64,000 bases of DNA from JAFALK01 sp042701975. Its GTDB lineage: Bacteria > Pseudomonadota > Gammaproteobacteria > Burkholderiales > Burkholderiaceae_C. The stretch lies in the NCBI GenBank assembly GCA_042701975.1, contig CP170561.1:1550001-1614000 (forward strand), read 5' to 3'. The translations under genes and the position numbers were made by a program. This document shows, one piece after another, positions 40,927-51,200 of this stretch; position 1 is the first letter of the stretch, and every line of letters starts with the position of its first letter. A model generated the notes under the pieces. The model saw nothing but the letters and a program-made list of their open reading frames with translations, did not search any database and was not told the DNA's origin.

Positions 40927-43900
40927 ATGAGATTCAAGCTTGCTGGCGCCACCTTGGCGCTGATGATGGCCTATGGTTCCTTCGCCCAAGCCCAGGCGGC
41001 CGAAGCCGGCCTGGGCCCGGTGACCAACCCCTTGTGGCTGCGCCAGAGCAGCATTTCCCCGGACGGCAAGCAGATCGCCTTCGCCTTCCAGGGCAATCTT
41101 TACATCGTGCCGGCCGGCGGCGGCACGGCGCGCCTGCTGGTGGCCAACGGCCATCACAGCATGGCGCCGGTGTGGTCGCCGGACAGCAAGCTGTTGGCTT
41201 ACGGTGCCGACGTTTACGGCAACAACGACGTCTTCATCGTCTCGGCCGATGGCGGCCCCTCGCGCCGCCTGACCAGCCACTCGGCCGCCGAGCTGCCCAT
41301 GGCCTTCACGCCGGACGGCAAGTCCGTGCTGTTCGCCGCCCAGCGCATGGACGCGCGCGGCAGCATGGCCTTCCCCTCGGGTGCGCAGGGCGAGCTCTAC
41401 AAGGTCTCGATCGAGGCCGGCCGCCGTCCCGAGCAACTGTTCTCCACGCCCGCCCTGGCCGGGCAGATGAACAGGGCCGGCACGCAGCTGGTGTACGAGG
41501 ACTGGAAGGGCTATGAGAATGCCTTCCGCAAGCACCAGGTCTCGCCCGTGGCGCGCGATGTGTGGCTGTGGGATGCCAAGACCGGGCAGCACAAGAAGCT
41601 CACCAACACCGGCGGCGAGAACCGCAACCCGGTCTGGTCGGCCGACGAGAAGTCCATCTATTTCCTGAGCGAGAAGAGCGGCAGCTTCAACGTCTGGAAG
41701 ATGCCCGCGGACAAGCCCGAGGCTGCCGTGCAGGTCACGCACTACACGAAGAACCCGGTGCGTTTCCTGTCGATGGCCACGAACGGCACGCTCTCCTTCG
41801 GCTATGAAGGCGAGCTCTACACGCTGGCGCCCGGCGCCAAGGATGCCCAGAAGGTCAGCGTCAGCATCGCCGCCGATACGCTGGTGCCCAGCATCGAGAA
41901 CCTGAAGCTCTCCGATGGCGCCACCGGCATGGCCGTGAGCCCCGACGGCAGCGAAGTGGCCGTGATCGTGCGCGGCCAGGTCTTCGTGGCTTCCACCGAG
42001 TTTGGCAACACCCGCCGCATCACCGAGGGCCCGGGCCAGAAGCGCTCGGTCAGCTTCAGCCCGGACGGCCGCAAGCTGGTCTACGCCTGCGAGCAAGGCG
42101 GCCACTGGAGCCTGTGCGAGGCCGCCATCGTTGGCGACAAGAAGGCCGTGCCCGGCTTTTTCAACGCCCCGCGCGTGACGACCAAGGTGCTGCTGGACAA
42201 CGCCGGCCAAAGCTTCCAGCCGAGCTACTCGCCCGACGGCAAGGAAGTGGCCTACTTGCACGACCGCGCCGCGCTGCACGTGCTGAACCTGGCCAGCGGC
42301 AAGACGCGCGAGGTGCTGTCCGCCGATTGGAACTACTCCTACCAGGACGGCGATCAGGCCTACGACTGGGCGCCGGACAGCAAGAGCTTGCTCGTGCAGT
42401 TCGTCGACCGCAACCGCTGGGGCCAGGAAATCGGCACCGTGCCGGCCGATGGCTCGGGCAAGCTCGTCAACCTGACGCAGAGCGGCTATGACGACGTGCA
42501 GCCGAAGTTCGGCCGTGGCGGACAGGTCATGCTGTGGCTGACCGACCGCCAGGGCCTGCACGGCAGCGGCGGCGGCGCCCGCAACGATGGCGACGTCTAC
42601 GCCATGTTCCTCACCCGCGCCGCCTACGACCGCTACAAGCTGGACAAGGCCGAGTACGCGCAGCTGAAGAAGCAGGAAGAGGAAGAGAAGAAGGACGCCG
42701 GCAAGAAGAAGGACGACGCCAAGAAGGACGATAAGAAGGACGATGCGAAGAAGGACGACAAATCCACTGACGCCAAGAAGGACGACAAAAAGGATGAGCC
42801 CAAGGAGCCCGTCAAGCCCGTCGTCATCGAGACCGAGGGCCTGGACGGCCGCACGGTGCGCCTCTCGCAGGCCTCCGGCGACATCAAGGACATGACGATG
42901 ACGCCCGATGGCGAGCAGGTCTTCTACGTCGCCAAGGGCGGCGAAGGCTTCGAGCTCTGGCAGATCCGCCTGCGCGACAAGGAAGCCAAGCGCGTGGCCT
43001 CGCTGCCGGGCGGCCGCGGTGACGACGTGAACCTCTGGCTCGACGCCAAGGGCGGCAACGGCTTCGTGCTGGCCGCCGGCAAGGTCAGCAAGTTCAAGGT
43101 CCCCGGCGATGACGGCAAGGGCGACGTGAAGGTCGAACCTGTGAAGTTCAGCGCCGACCTGCGCATCGACCACGACGCCGAGCGCGCGCAGATGTTCGAC
43201 CACGTCTGGCGCCAGACGCAGGAGAAGCTGTACGTGAAGGACATGGGCGGCGTGGACTGGGCCTACTACCGCAAGGTCTACGAACGCCAGCTGCCCTTCG
43301 TGGCGGACGGCCCGGACTTCTCCGAGCTGCTCAGCGAGATGCTTGGCGAGCTCAACGTCTCGCACACCGGCAGCTCCTTCCGCGGCACCCCCAGCCCCAA
43401 CGGCGACGCCACAGCCTCGCTCGGTCTCTTCTATGACGATGCCTACAAGGGCACCGGCGTGAAGGTGGCTGAGGTGATCGAAGGCGGCCCGCTGGACCTG
43501 GCCGACGCGCAGATCAAGGCCGGCATGGTGATCGAGGCCATCGACGGCGCGGCCATCGCTGCTGGCGCCGAATTCGACTCGCTGCTCAACCGCAAGACCG
43601 GCCAGCGCGTCGTGCTCGACGTGCTCGACCCCGCCACGGGCAAGCGCTTCGAGCAACTGGTCAAGCCCATCGCCCGCGGCGCCGAGAACGAGCTGCTCTA
43701 CAAGCGCTGGGTGCGTGGGGAGCGCGCGCTGGTGGACAAGCTTTCGGGCGGCAAGCTCGGCTATGTGCACGTGCGCGGCATGAACGATGCAAGCTACCGT
43801 CAGGTCTACGCCGATGCGCTGGGCCGTGCCAGCGGCAAGCAAGCGCTGATCGTCGACACCCGCTTCAACGGCGGCGGCAACCTGCACGACGAACTGGCCA

Positions 43901-44298
43901 CGCTGCTTTCGGGCAAGCGCTACCTCGAGTTCGTGCCGCGCGGCCAGGGCCTGGGTTGGGAGCCGACCGGCAAGTGGACCAAGCCTTCTGCCGTGCTGAT
44001 CAGCGAGAGCAACTACTCCGACGCTCACCTGTTTCCGTGGACCTACAAGCACCTCGGCATCGGCAAGCTCATCGGCATGCCCGTGGCTGGCACCGGCACC
44101 GCCGTGTGGTGGGAAACCATGCAAGACGGCGCCACCGTCTTCGGCATCCCGCAGGTGGGCTTCCGCGCCCAGGACGGCGCTTACATGGAAACCTCGCGCA
44201 TCACGCCCGACATCCAGGTGTCGCTGGACAAGACCAAGCTCGACAAGGGTGAGGATGAGCAGCTGGCGGCGGCGGTGAAATCCTTGTTGGGCAACTGA
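40927..44298 (+). CDS. Tricorn-like S41 family protease, secreted
   Basis: A 1123-residue protein with a signal peptide (MRFKLAGATLALMMAYGSFAQAQA). Residues about 35-575 and 640-720 form beta-propeller repeats (ISPDGKQIAFAFQGNLYIVPA, WSPDSKLLAYGAD). Between them, at about 579-630, is a very charged Lys/Asp/Glu linker. A tricorn-type core domain follows at about 730-830, then PDZ at about 830-920 (GVKVAEVIEGGPLDLADAQIKAGMVIEAI), and then the serine protease domain with VDTRFNGGGNL and Ser1031-Asp1032 in SESNYSDAH, matching the Ser-Asp pair of tricorn. It should degrade peptides in the periplasm or outside the cell. It is monocistronic, with a strong terminator after it. Confidence 0.9.
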   Translation: MRFKLAGATLALMMAYGSFAQAQAAEAGLGPVTNPLWLRQSSISPDGKQIAFAFQGNLYIVPAGGGTARLLVANGHHSMAPVWSPDSKLLAYGADVYGNNDVFIVSADGGPSRRLTSHSAAELPMAFTPDGKSVLFAAQRMDARGSMAFPSGAQGELYKVSIEAGRRPEQLFSTPALAGQMNRAGTQLVYEDWKGYENAFRKHQVSPVARDVWLWDAKTGQHKKLTNTGGENRNPVWSADEKSIYFLSEKSGSFNVWKMPADKPEAAVQVTHYTKNPVRFLSMATNGTLSFGYEGELYTLAPGAKDAQKVSVSIAADTLVPSIENLKLSDGATGMAVSPDGSEVAVIVRGQVFVASTEFGNTRRITEGPGQKRSVSFSPDGRKLVYACEQGGHWSLCEAAIVGDKKAVPGFFNAPRVTTKVLLDNAGQSFQPSYSPDGKEVAYLHDRAALHVLNLASGKTREVLSADWNYSYQDGDQAYDWAPDSKSLLVQFVDRNRWGQEIGTVPADGSGKLVNLTQSGYDDVQPKFGRGGQVMLWLTDRQGLHGSGGGARNDGDVYAMFLTRAAYDRYKLDKAEYAQLKKQEEEEKKDAGKKKDDAKKDDKKDDAKKDDKSTDAKKDDKKDEPKEPVKPVVIETEGLDGRTVRLSQASGDIKDMTMTPDGEQVFYVAKGGEGFELWQIRLRDKEAKRVASLPGGRGDDVNLWLDAKGGNGFVLAAGKVSKFKVPGDDGKGDVKVEPVKFSADLRIDHDAERAQMFDHVWRQTQEKLYVKDMGGVDWAYYRKVYERQLPFVADGPDFSELLSEMLGELNVSHTGSSFRGTPSPNGDATASLGLFYDDAYKGTGVKVAEVIEGGPLDLADAQIKAGMVIEAIDGAAIAAGAEFDSLLNRKTGQRVVLDVLDPATGKRFEQLVKPIARGAENELLYKRWVRGERALVDKLSGGKLGYVHVRGMNDASYRQVYADALGRASGKQALIVDTRFNGGGNLHDELATLLSGKRYLEFVPRGQGLGWEPTGKWTKPSAVLISESNYSDAHLFPWTYKHLGIGKLIGMPVAGTGTAVWWETMQDGATVFGIPQVGFRAQDGAYMETSRITPDIQVSLDKTKLDKGEDEQLAAAVKSLLGN
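42664..42805 (+). repeat. Lys/Asp-rich repeat coding a charged linker
   Basis: Within the tricorn-like gene, short units of AAG-AAG-GAC-GAC type recur imperfectly for about 140 bases and encode blocks of KKDD and DAKKDDKK. It separates two propeller parts. The A-rich composition stands out from the gene. Repeat length is a multiple of three, so slippage would keep the frame. Confidence 0.8.
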
Positions 44299-44323
44299 TC
44301 AACCGACGCTTCATCAAGATGAA

Positions 44324-44351
44324 GGGCTGGCCGTGAGGCTGGCCCTTTTTT
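44324..44351 (+). terminator. Rho-independent terminator after the tricorn-like gene
   Basis: GGGCTGGCC and GGCTGGCCC form a 9-bp stem (two G-T pairs) with loop GTGA, followed by six T bases. This is a textbook intrinsic terminator 25 bases after the stop codon. Confidence 0.85.
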
Positions 44352-44442
44352 CATAGGGCGAGCGGGCAGGGTTTGTCGGTGTAGGGGCTCAAGAAACCTC
44401 TCTCCATAATCAAACTCCCAAAACCTCAAGGGAGACAAAAGA

Positions 44443-44892
44443 ATGTCCATTTCTCGTCGTGTTGCCATGTGGGCTGCCATTTCCATGTCGGCATTTCTGT
44501 TTGGATGCGCCAGCGTCAACAAGGCTGCTCCGCAGCTCGATGCAGAGGCCAAGTCCTTCAAGCCGAACCCGGCGGTTTCGCAGGTCTACGTCTATAGAAA
44601 CGAGACGCTGGGAGCCGCGCTGTCGATGCCGGTGACGGTGGATGGCAAGGTGGCGGGCAGCACCGGACCGCATTCGTACTTCAAGTTTGACCTGCCGGCT
44701 GGCCAACACGTGATCACGTCGCAGGGCGATGGATCGAAATTGGAACTTGCAACCGAGAACGGCAAGATCTACTACGTCTGGCAAGAAGTGAAGATGGGCA
44801 TGATCTCCGGCGGCTCCAAGCTCCAGCTGGTGTCTGAAGACGCCGGCAAGAAGGGCGTGCTGGAGTGCTCTCGGATCGATTCGACGCTCTGA
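44443..44892 (+). CDS. DUF2846 domain lipoprotein
   Basis: A 149-residue protein with a lipoprotein signal (RRVAMWAAISMSAFLFGC, Cys at residue 22, followed by Ala-Ser, so outer-membrane sorting is expected). The mature part matches DUF2846: QVYVYRNETLGAALSMPVTVDGKVAGST, YFKFDLPAGQHVITSQ and KIYYVWQEVKMG. The fold is probably a small beta-sandwich. Function is unknown. The ATG at 44443 has a GGGAGAC site upstream. It is flanked by strong terminators on both sides, so it is a single-gene unit with its own promoter in 44352-44442. Confidence 0.87.
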   Translation: MSISRRVAMWAAISMSAFLFGCASVNKAAPQLDAEAKSFKPNPAVSQVYVYRNETLGAALSMPVTVDGKVAGSTGPHSYFKFDLPAGQHVITSQGDGSKLELATENGKIYYVWQEVKMGMISGGSKLQLVSEDAGKKGVLECSRIDSTL

Positions 44893-44913
44893 ATCTGAGG
44901 CTTCGTCGAAGGA

Positions 44914-44940
44914 AGGGCCGGCCGGGCGGCTGGCCCTTTT
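44914..44940 (+). terminator. Rho-independent terminator after the DUF2846 gene
   Basis: AGGGCCGGCC and GGCTGGCCCT pair over 10 bp (one G-T pair) around GGGC, followed by TTTT. The stem resembles the one after the tricorn-like gene at 44324, so the two may form a repeated design. Confidence 0.82.
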
Positions 44941-45058
44941 CGCTTCCGATGCTGCGTACATTGCGCCGCATCACCAGCTTGCAGGAGGGGGTGCTGAATC
45001 TTTCGCAATTGCGGGCGGGCAAGATGGCAAGGATCAAACGGCGCAGCAAAATCCGGCC

Positions 45059-45889
45059 GTGAGCACCGTGCCCCGCAACCTCCAGATGGCCTTCGAGATC
45101 GAAGGCCTGGAAGTCCGCGCCAGCGTCAGCCCCTTGAGCTGGGCGCATCCCGACGACAAGCTCCGCATGGCCTTCACGCTGGAGAATGGCCTGGGCACCG
45201 AAGTCCTCGTCCACCAGAAGCCCTTCGCCAGCAGCAGCCTGATGGACGCGCATGCGCTCATCGAATCCTTCAAACGCCGGCTGGCCGATGGTGGCCTCGT
45301 GCCGTGCCCCGAGTGCGGCACGCGGACCTGGAACCGTGCGGTCTTTCCCACGCCCACGCGCGATCCGCGCTGCGAGCATTGCCGCCGGCGCGAGGATCGC
45401 GCGCGCTGGGCGGGCTACGTGAACGTCGAGCAGGTCGATGCGGCCCTGCACGACATGGAGATGTCCCGCAAGGGCTTCACGCACTGCTTTGAAGGCATGG
45501 TCCGTCCGCGCAAGGGCAGCGATCGGCCGCTGACGATCTACCGTCGTGAAGCGATGTCGGATGCCGAGGCGCAGGCCCTGCTCAAGGACCAGGGCTGCAC
45601 AGTGCAGACCGACTACCAGGTGCGCGTGCTGCCGCCGCCGGCGACCTACTCAGATGCCAAGGCTACGGCCGATGACCTCGATGCCGCGGCCACTTCGACG
45701 GGCCTGGTGCTCGCCTCCTTCGGCCTGCGACCGGGCGAGGGAGAGAAGACTTCGACCGACTACTGGAGCGCTCGCGCAGCCTTCGAATTGGCGGTCGCCA
45801 AGCAGCGCGCCTACGCCCGCTGGTTCGCGCGGGCGTTCCGAACGCAGCGGCAGATGGAACAGGCCTTGACGCCGCCGAAGGGCGACTGA
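45059..45889 (+). CDS. Hypothetical protein with a central zinc ribbon
   Basis: A protein of 276 residues from a GTG at 45059; an ATG at 45086 (MAFEIEGLEV) is an alternative, and neither has a good ribosome site. Residues about 80-110 contain CPECGTRTWNRAVFPTPTRDPRCEHC, two Cys-x2-Cys knuckles about 20 residues apart, as in zinc ribbons. The N-terminal part is beta-rich (RASVSPLSWAHPDDKLRMAF). The C-terminal part is helical and basic. No signal peptide or named domain is seen. It could bind nucleic acid or be a structural protein. It is flanked by a terminator and a convergent hydroxylase gene. Confidence 0.6.
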   Translation: MSTVPRNLQMAFEIEGLEVRASVSPLSWAHPDDKLRMAFTLENGLGTEVLVHQKPFASSSLMDAHALIESFKRRLADGGLVPCPECGTRTWNRAVFPTPTRDPRCEHCRRREDRARWAGYVNVEQVDAALHDMEMSRKGFTHCFEGMVRPRKGSDRPLTIYRREAMSDAEAQALLKDQGCTVQTDYQVRVLPPPATYSDAKATADDLDAAATSTGLVLASFGLRPGEGEKTSTDYWSARAAFELAVAKQRAYARWFARAFRTQRQMEQALTPPKGD

Positions 45890-45908
45890 GCAGGGTGGGC
45901 AAAAGGCC

Positions 45909-47096
45909 TCAGCGCCAGCCCATCATCATCCGCCGCGCGAGCGTCCTGCGCAGAATCGGCAGCGCACCGACCGCAGCAAGTCCCAAACCACGCGCCGCCG
46001 GCAGACCCGGCCAGCGCCAGGCAAACGTCCGCGCCAGGAAATCCGTCGCCGCGATCATCGACCAGCGGTCTGGCGCGCGCTGCCACTCGACGCTGCGCAG
46101 CGCGGCGTCGATGTCCTCGGTCTTCTTGAGTGCCTCGACGAGCGACCACGCGTCACGCAGACCCAGGTTCAGGCCTTGTCCGGCGACCGGATGCAGCGTC
46201 TGGGCCGCGTTGCCGATGCGGATGCTGCGGCCTTCGACGAGGCTGCGTTCCGCGTTCAAGCCCAGCGGGAAGCACTTCAGCGGGCTGATGGAGAGCAGCT
46301 TGCCGGCGCGCGGCGGCATCAGGTTCTGGATCACAGCGATGCGCTGCGCATCGCTCAGGCCAGCGATGTCGTCCTCGTCCTGCGGCACGCACCAGACCAA
46401 GGCGGCGCGGCGCGTGCCGGCGTCGGACGGCAAAGGTAGCAACGCCAGCGGGCCGTTACGGGTGAAGCGCTCGAAGGCCAGGCCCGCAGGCACGTCGGGC
46501 GACAGCGTCACCGTGCCGACCCAGGCGTTCTGCTTGTAGTCATGCGTGACGGCCTTGCGCGCCTGTTCGGAGAACACGCCGCCTTCGGCCACGACGGCGA
46601 GGTCGAAGGTCTCATTGATCCCCGCATCGATCTCCACGCCGCCCGCCACCGCCTTGATGCCGGAGACGGGCGCGCCGAAGCGACTCACCAGGCGCGGCTC
46701 GCTCATGGCCTGCCACGCGGCTTGCAGGGGCGCGACGAGCTGTCCGTAAGCGAGCACGGCGCCGAGCTGTTCGACACGCTGCTCGCGGGCCGAGATCAGC
46801 ACCTCCGGTTCGCCGCTGGCGCCGAACAGCGGGCTGGACAGCGTGGGTGGCGCCTGGCTCACGTGCACTTCGTGAATTGGCTGCGCCTTGATGCCGCGCC
46901 ACACACCCAGTCGTTCAAGCAGCTGCACGCTGCCCAGCGAGAGCGCCAGCGTGCGCGGATCGCCCGAAACGTCGCGGTCCAGCGGACGTGCATCGAACAG
47001 GGAGACTTCCGCGTGAGGAAGCGCGCGCGCCGCGAGCAGGGCGAGGGAAAGGCCGGCCGGGCCGGCGCCGACGATGGCGAGTCGGAAGGCATGCAT
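45909..47096 (-). CDS. UbiH/UbiF/Coq6-type FAD-dependent hydroxylase
   Basis: A 395-residue flavoprotein monooxygenase. The N-terminus LAIVGAGPAGLSLAL is the FAD-binding GxGxxG. LAVVAEGGVFSEQARKAV contains the DG-like motif region, and RIGNAAQTLHPVAGQGLNLGLRDAWSL is the diagnostic UbiH/COQ6 motif. Members hydroxylate the ring of ubiquinone precursors at C5, C6 or C1; which position applies here cannot be told. Normal length is about 390-410. The start ATG at 47096 gives the usual short N-terminus before the first strand. It is divergent from the aldo/keto reductase gene, 69 bases apart. Confidence 0.9.
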   Translation of the reverse strand: MHAFRLAIVGAGPAGLSLALLAARALPHAEVSLFDARPLDRDVSGDPRTLALSLGSVQLLERLGVWRGIKAQPIHEVHVSQAPPTLSSPLFGASGEPEVLISAREQRVEQLGAVLAYGQLVAPLQAAWQAMSEPRLVSRFGAPVSGIKAVAGGVEIDAGINETFDLAVVAEGGVFSEQARKAVTHDYKQNAWVGTVTLSPDVPAGLAFERFTRNGPLALLPLPSDAGTRRAALVWCVPQDEDDIAGLSDAQRIAVIQNLMPPRAGKLLSISPLKCFPLGLNAERSLVEGRSIRIGNAAQTLHPVAGQGLNLGLRDAWSLVEALKKTEDIDAALRSVEWQRAPDRWSMIAATDFLARTFAWRWPGLPAARGLGLAAVGALPILRRTLARRMMMGWR

Positions 47097-47165
47097 GCAG
47101 GAATCATAGGCTGCTGCTACGCTCGCCGGTCTCGCATTACCAAACCCAGCTAATGGGCATCTTCC

Positions 47166-48146
47166 ATGCAATACCGCCGCCTCGGCCGCTCCGGCCTGCA
47201 AGTCTCCGAACTCTCCCTGGGCTCCTGGGTGACCTACCAGAACCAGGTGGACGTGAAGGCCGCCGCCGAGATGCTGGCCGCAGCCTTTGATGCCGGCGTG
47301 AACTTCTTCGACAACGCCGAGGTCTACGCCGCCGGCGCCAGCGAAGAGATCATGGGCGCCGCCATCAAGCAGCTCGGCTGGGCGCGCCACCGCTACGTCG
47401 TCTCCACCAAGTTCTTCTGGGGCATCGACAACGCCGGTACCGGCATCAACTTCAAGAACACGCTGAACCGCAAGTACTTGCTCGGCTCGGTGGACGCTTC
47501 GCTCAAGCGCTTTGGCCTGGAATACGTGGACCTCGTCTACTGTCACCGCCCCGACCCGCACACGCCGATCGAGGAAACCGTCTGGGCCATGCACGACATG
47601 GTGGCGCGCGGCAAGGCGCTGTACTGGGGCACGAGCGAGTGGAGTGCTGAAGAAATCCGCACCGCCTGGGAGATCGCCGAGCGCCACCACCTGCACAAGC
47701 CGGTGATGGAGCAACCGCAGTACCACCTCTTCCACCGCCACAAGGTGGAGAAGGAGTTCGCCCGCCTGTACGACGAAATTGGTCTTGGCCTCACGACCTG
47801 GAGCCCGCTGGCCTCGGGCCTGCTGACGGGCAAGTACAAGAGTGGCATTCCGGCCGGCTCGCGCGGTTCGCTGGAGAGCATGTCCTGGATCCAGGAACAA
47901 CTGCTGGACCCGGCCCGCAACGCCGCCGTGGCCGAGCTCGAAGGCATCGCCGCCGAGCTGGGCTGCAAGGTCTCGCAGCTGGCCATCGCCTGGGTGAACA
48001 AGAACCCGCGCGTGTCCACCGTCATCCTGGGCGCCAGCCGGATCGAGCAGCTGCACGACAACCTCAAGGCGCTCGAAGTCACACCCAAGCTCACCCCCGA
48101 GGTGCTGGCCCGGATCGACAAGATCTGTCAGCCCCTGGCCCGTTGA
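47166..48146 (+). CDS. Aldo/keto reductase, Kv-beta-like
   Basis: A 326-residue reductase. [51 protein letters not shown] (the usual Asp and Tyr positions), VVSTKFFWG (Lys) and [10 protein letters not shown] (His) give a full catalytic tetrad, with the Kv-beta feature of a long [14 protein letters not shown] insertion. [13 protein letters not shown] and [13 protein letters not shown] bind NADPH. Such bacterial enzymes reduce aldehydes, for example methylglyoxal in YghZ relatives. It is related in class but not close to the reductase at 2611-3591. A weak terminator follows. Confidence 0.92.
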   Translation: MQYRRLGRSGLQVSELSLGSWVTYQNQVDVKAAAEMLAAAFDAGVNFFDNAEVYAAGASEEIMGAAIKQLGWARHRYVVSTKFFWGIDNAGTGINFKNTLNRKYLLGSVDASLKRFGLEYVDLVYCHRPDPHTPIEETVWAMHDMVARGKALYWGTSEWSAEEIRTAWEIAERHHLHKPVMEQPQYHLFHRHKVEKEFARLYDEIGLGLTTWSPLASGLLTGKYKSGIPAGSRGSLESMSWIQEQLLDPARNAAVAELEGIAAELGCKVSQLAIAWVNKNPRVSTVILGASRIEQLHDNLKALEVTPKLTPEVLARIDKICQPLAR

Positions 48147-48178
48147 AACCGGTCTGACAGCGCCTGGATGCGCTGATT

Positions 48179-48195
48179 GCGCTAACGCGCTTTTT
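48179..48195 (+). terminator. Short hairpin with T-run after the aldo/keto reductase
   Basis: GCGC-TAAC-GCGC followed by TTTTT lies 33 bases after the stop. The stem is only 4 bp, though another hairpin (AGCGC-CTGGAT-GCGCT) stands just before it. Together they may end transcription. Confidence 0.5.
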
Positions 48196-48227
48196 CGGCG
48201 GAGTACGGCCCACTACACTGCCCGCCG

Positions 48228-51200
48228 ATGTCTTTCGCGCCCCGTTCACTGCCCCGGCTGATGTTGTTGTCGCTGCTGGCGCTGGCCTGCGTCTCCAGCG
48301 TGGCCAGTGCGGCGGAGCCCGCGGCATTGACCGAGCCGCGCTTTGCAACCGTGGCCACCGAGCGCGAGCTCAACCAGAACGTCATCACCGCGCTGGCCCA
48401 GGATCGTGCGGGCCTGCTGTGGATCGGCATCAGCAACGGCTTGCTGCGCCACGACGGCGTGGAGTTCGTCCCGCAGCGCCGCGGCACCGCGCCGGATGCC
48501 AAGGCCGTTGGCCAGGTGCGCGCGCTGGTGGCGGCGCGCGACGGCCGGCTGTGGGTGGGCACCGAGTCCGACGGCGTGCTCTGGCTGAACCCGCAGACCG
48601 GCGCCATCGGCGAATACCGCGCTGACAAGGCGCATCCCGAGGGCCTCGCGCCCGGTGCCCAGCGCGCGCTGGCCGAGGACCGCGATGGCGGCATCTGGAT
48701 CGGCACCGTGGGCCAGGGCCTGCAGCGCCTGGATCCGGCCACCGGCAAGTTCCAGCAGTTCCGCAAGGAGAGCAGTGGCCTGCCGGACGACCGCATCCAG
48801 TCCCTGCTCGTCGACCGCCAGGGCACGCTCTGGGTCGGCAGCTGGAAAGGCCTGGCGCGGCGCGCGGCGGGCGAGACCCGCTTCACGCCTGTGGCGCCGC
48901 AGCTCGATGGCCAGCTGATCTGGTCTTTGCTCGAAGCCAGCGATGGCCGCATCTGGGCCGGCACGCGCCAGGGCGGCCTCGTGCAGCTCTCGCCGCAGGG
49001 CCAGGTGCTGGCCGAGATCGACCAGGCGCCGGGCGCCGGCATGGTGTTCTCCATGGCCGAGGCCGGCCCGGGCCGCGTGTGGGTGGGCCGCATCGCGGGC
49101 ATCGAGGAGCGCGACTTCGACGGCCGGCTGCTGCGCCGCTACCGCCGCGATCCGCAGCGCAACGCCAGCCTCGGCGACGACCGCGTGCAGGTCATGAAGA
49201 GCGACCCGGCCGGTGGCGTCTGGGTGGCCAGCTATGGCGGCGGCCTGCAGCGGCACGACACGCACAACACCTCGCTGGGCGTGCTGCGCAATCAACCGAA
49301 CGGCCCGCATGCCGGCGAGGAAATCAACGCGCGCAGCATCGTCGAGCTGGACAACGGCGAGATCTGGGTCGGCACGCACACTGAAGGCGTGCTGATCTTC
49401 GCACCCGACCTGAGCCTGCTGCGCTCGGTGCCCGCCGTGCCCGGCGGCATCGGCGACAGCGGCGTTACCGCGCTGGCGCAGGCGCGCGACGGCTCGATCT
49501 GGCTCGGCGTGGACAACGCCGCCACGCTGTTCCACCTGGACCGCCAGGGCCGCATCCTCGATCGCGTCAAGGCAGGCGAGGGCGGCGTGCGGCGGCTGCT
49601 CGCCGGCCGCGACGGCACCGTGTGGGCGGCCACGCAGGACGGCCTCTACCGCGAGCGCTTCGGTGCCATCGAACGCGTCAAGCTCGACGGCGGCGCGCCG
49701 CTGCGCGGCAACGTCAACGCTGTGCTGGAAGCGCCCGACGGCGCGCTGTGGGTGGGCGCCGAGAACGGCCTCTATCGCATGGACCCGTCCAGCGAAACCC
49801 TGCGCAAGCTCGAAGCCGCGCCCGATGCCGGCCTGAGCTACCCCAGCGTGGTCGGCCTGCTGCTCGACCACGCCGGACAGCTCTGGCTGGACACGGCCTT
49901 TGGTCTGCACCGGCTGGTGTCGTGGAGCGGCTCGCAGGCGCGCTTCGAACGGATCAGTGACAAGCTCGGCGTCGGCGGCAATGCCTTCGGCGCCAACCTG
50001 CTCGAAGACGCGCGCGGCCGCATCTGGACCCAGCACGCGGTCTACGACCCGGCCCAGGGGCGGGTGCAGATCCCTCGGGCAGGCCGACGGCGTGGACATG
50101 GGCCTCGCCTGGTTCCGCGCCTACTACAAGCTGCGCGACGGCCGCATGCTCTTCGGCGGCAGCAAGGGCTTGCTGGTCGTGCGGCCCGAAGGCTTCGAGC
50201 GCTGGACGTATCAGCCGCCGCTGGTCGCAACCGAGCTGAGCATCGACGGCCGAGCGCAGCCGCTGGCCCTGCTTGAACGCGGCATGCGCATCGGGCCGCA
50301 GGAGCATGGCTTTCGCATCGCCTTCGCGGCGCTGGACTACAGCGAACCGTCCTCCAGCCGCTACGCCTACCGTCTGCTGGGCCTGGACGACCATTGGACC
50401 GAGGTCGGATCGCAGGCGCGCAGCGTGTCCTACGTGTCGCTGGAGCCGGGCCAGTACCGTTTGCAGGTGCGCGCGACCAATCGCGCCGGCCAATGGAGCA
50501 GCCACGAGCTGGACCTGCCCATCAGCTCAGCGCCCGCCTGGTGGCAGACCTTCTGGGCGCGCGCCGGCTTTGTGCTGGCGGCGCTGGCCGGCCTCTACGG
50601 CTTTGTGCAGTTGCGCACCCATGTGCTGAACCTGCGCCGCGCCCAGCTCGAGGCGATGGTCGGCGAGCGCACGGCCGAGCTGCAGGCCATGGCGCGCGCG
50701 CTGGAAGAGGCCTCGCTGATCGATCCGCTGACCGGCATGCGCAACCGCCGCTTCTTCACGCTCAATGTGGAGGCCGACGTGGCGCAGAGCTTGCGCCGCC
50801 ATGCGGGCCCGGCGCCGGCCTCTTCATCGACGGCAGGCGGCGAGGACGCCGACCTCTGCTTCTTCCTGCTCGACCTCGACGACTTCAAGCGCGTCAACGA
50901 TGCCTACGGTCATGCCGCGGGCGACGCCATGCTGCGCCAGATGCGCAGCCGCCTGAGCTCGGTGTTCCGCGAGTCCGACCACCTGGTGCGCTGGGGCGGC
51001 GAGGAGTTCCTCGTCGTGGCGCGCGCCACCTCGCGAGAAGCCGCCGCCGAGCTCGCCGAGCGCGTGCGCACGGCCGTGTCGTGCCAGCCCTTCAAGCTCG
51101 ACGATGGCCGCAGCATCGAAGGCCGCTGCTCGATCGGCTTTGCCGCCTTCCCACTCGCGCCTGAGCATCCGCGCGCGCTCGACTGGAGCGCCACGCTGAG

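Noticed and set aside
42664..42805. CRISPR-like or intergenic repeat
   Set aside because: The repeat lies in frame inside a protease gene and simply encodes Lys/Asp-rich protein.
40852..44124. A 1090-codon open frame opposite the tricorn-like gene
   Set aside because: It is the shadow of a strongly supported protease gene and has low-complexity composition with no recognisable domain or start signals.
44881..45060. Small plus-strand gene (about 65 codons) ending at 45062
   Set aside because: It overlaps the end of the DUF2846 gene and its terminator stem, and its Arg-rich peptide has no support.
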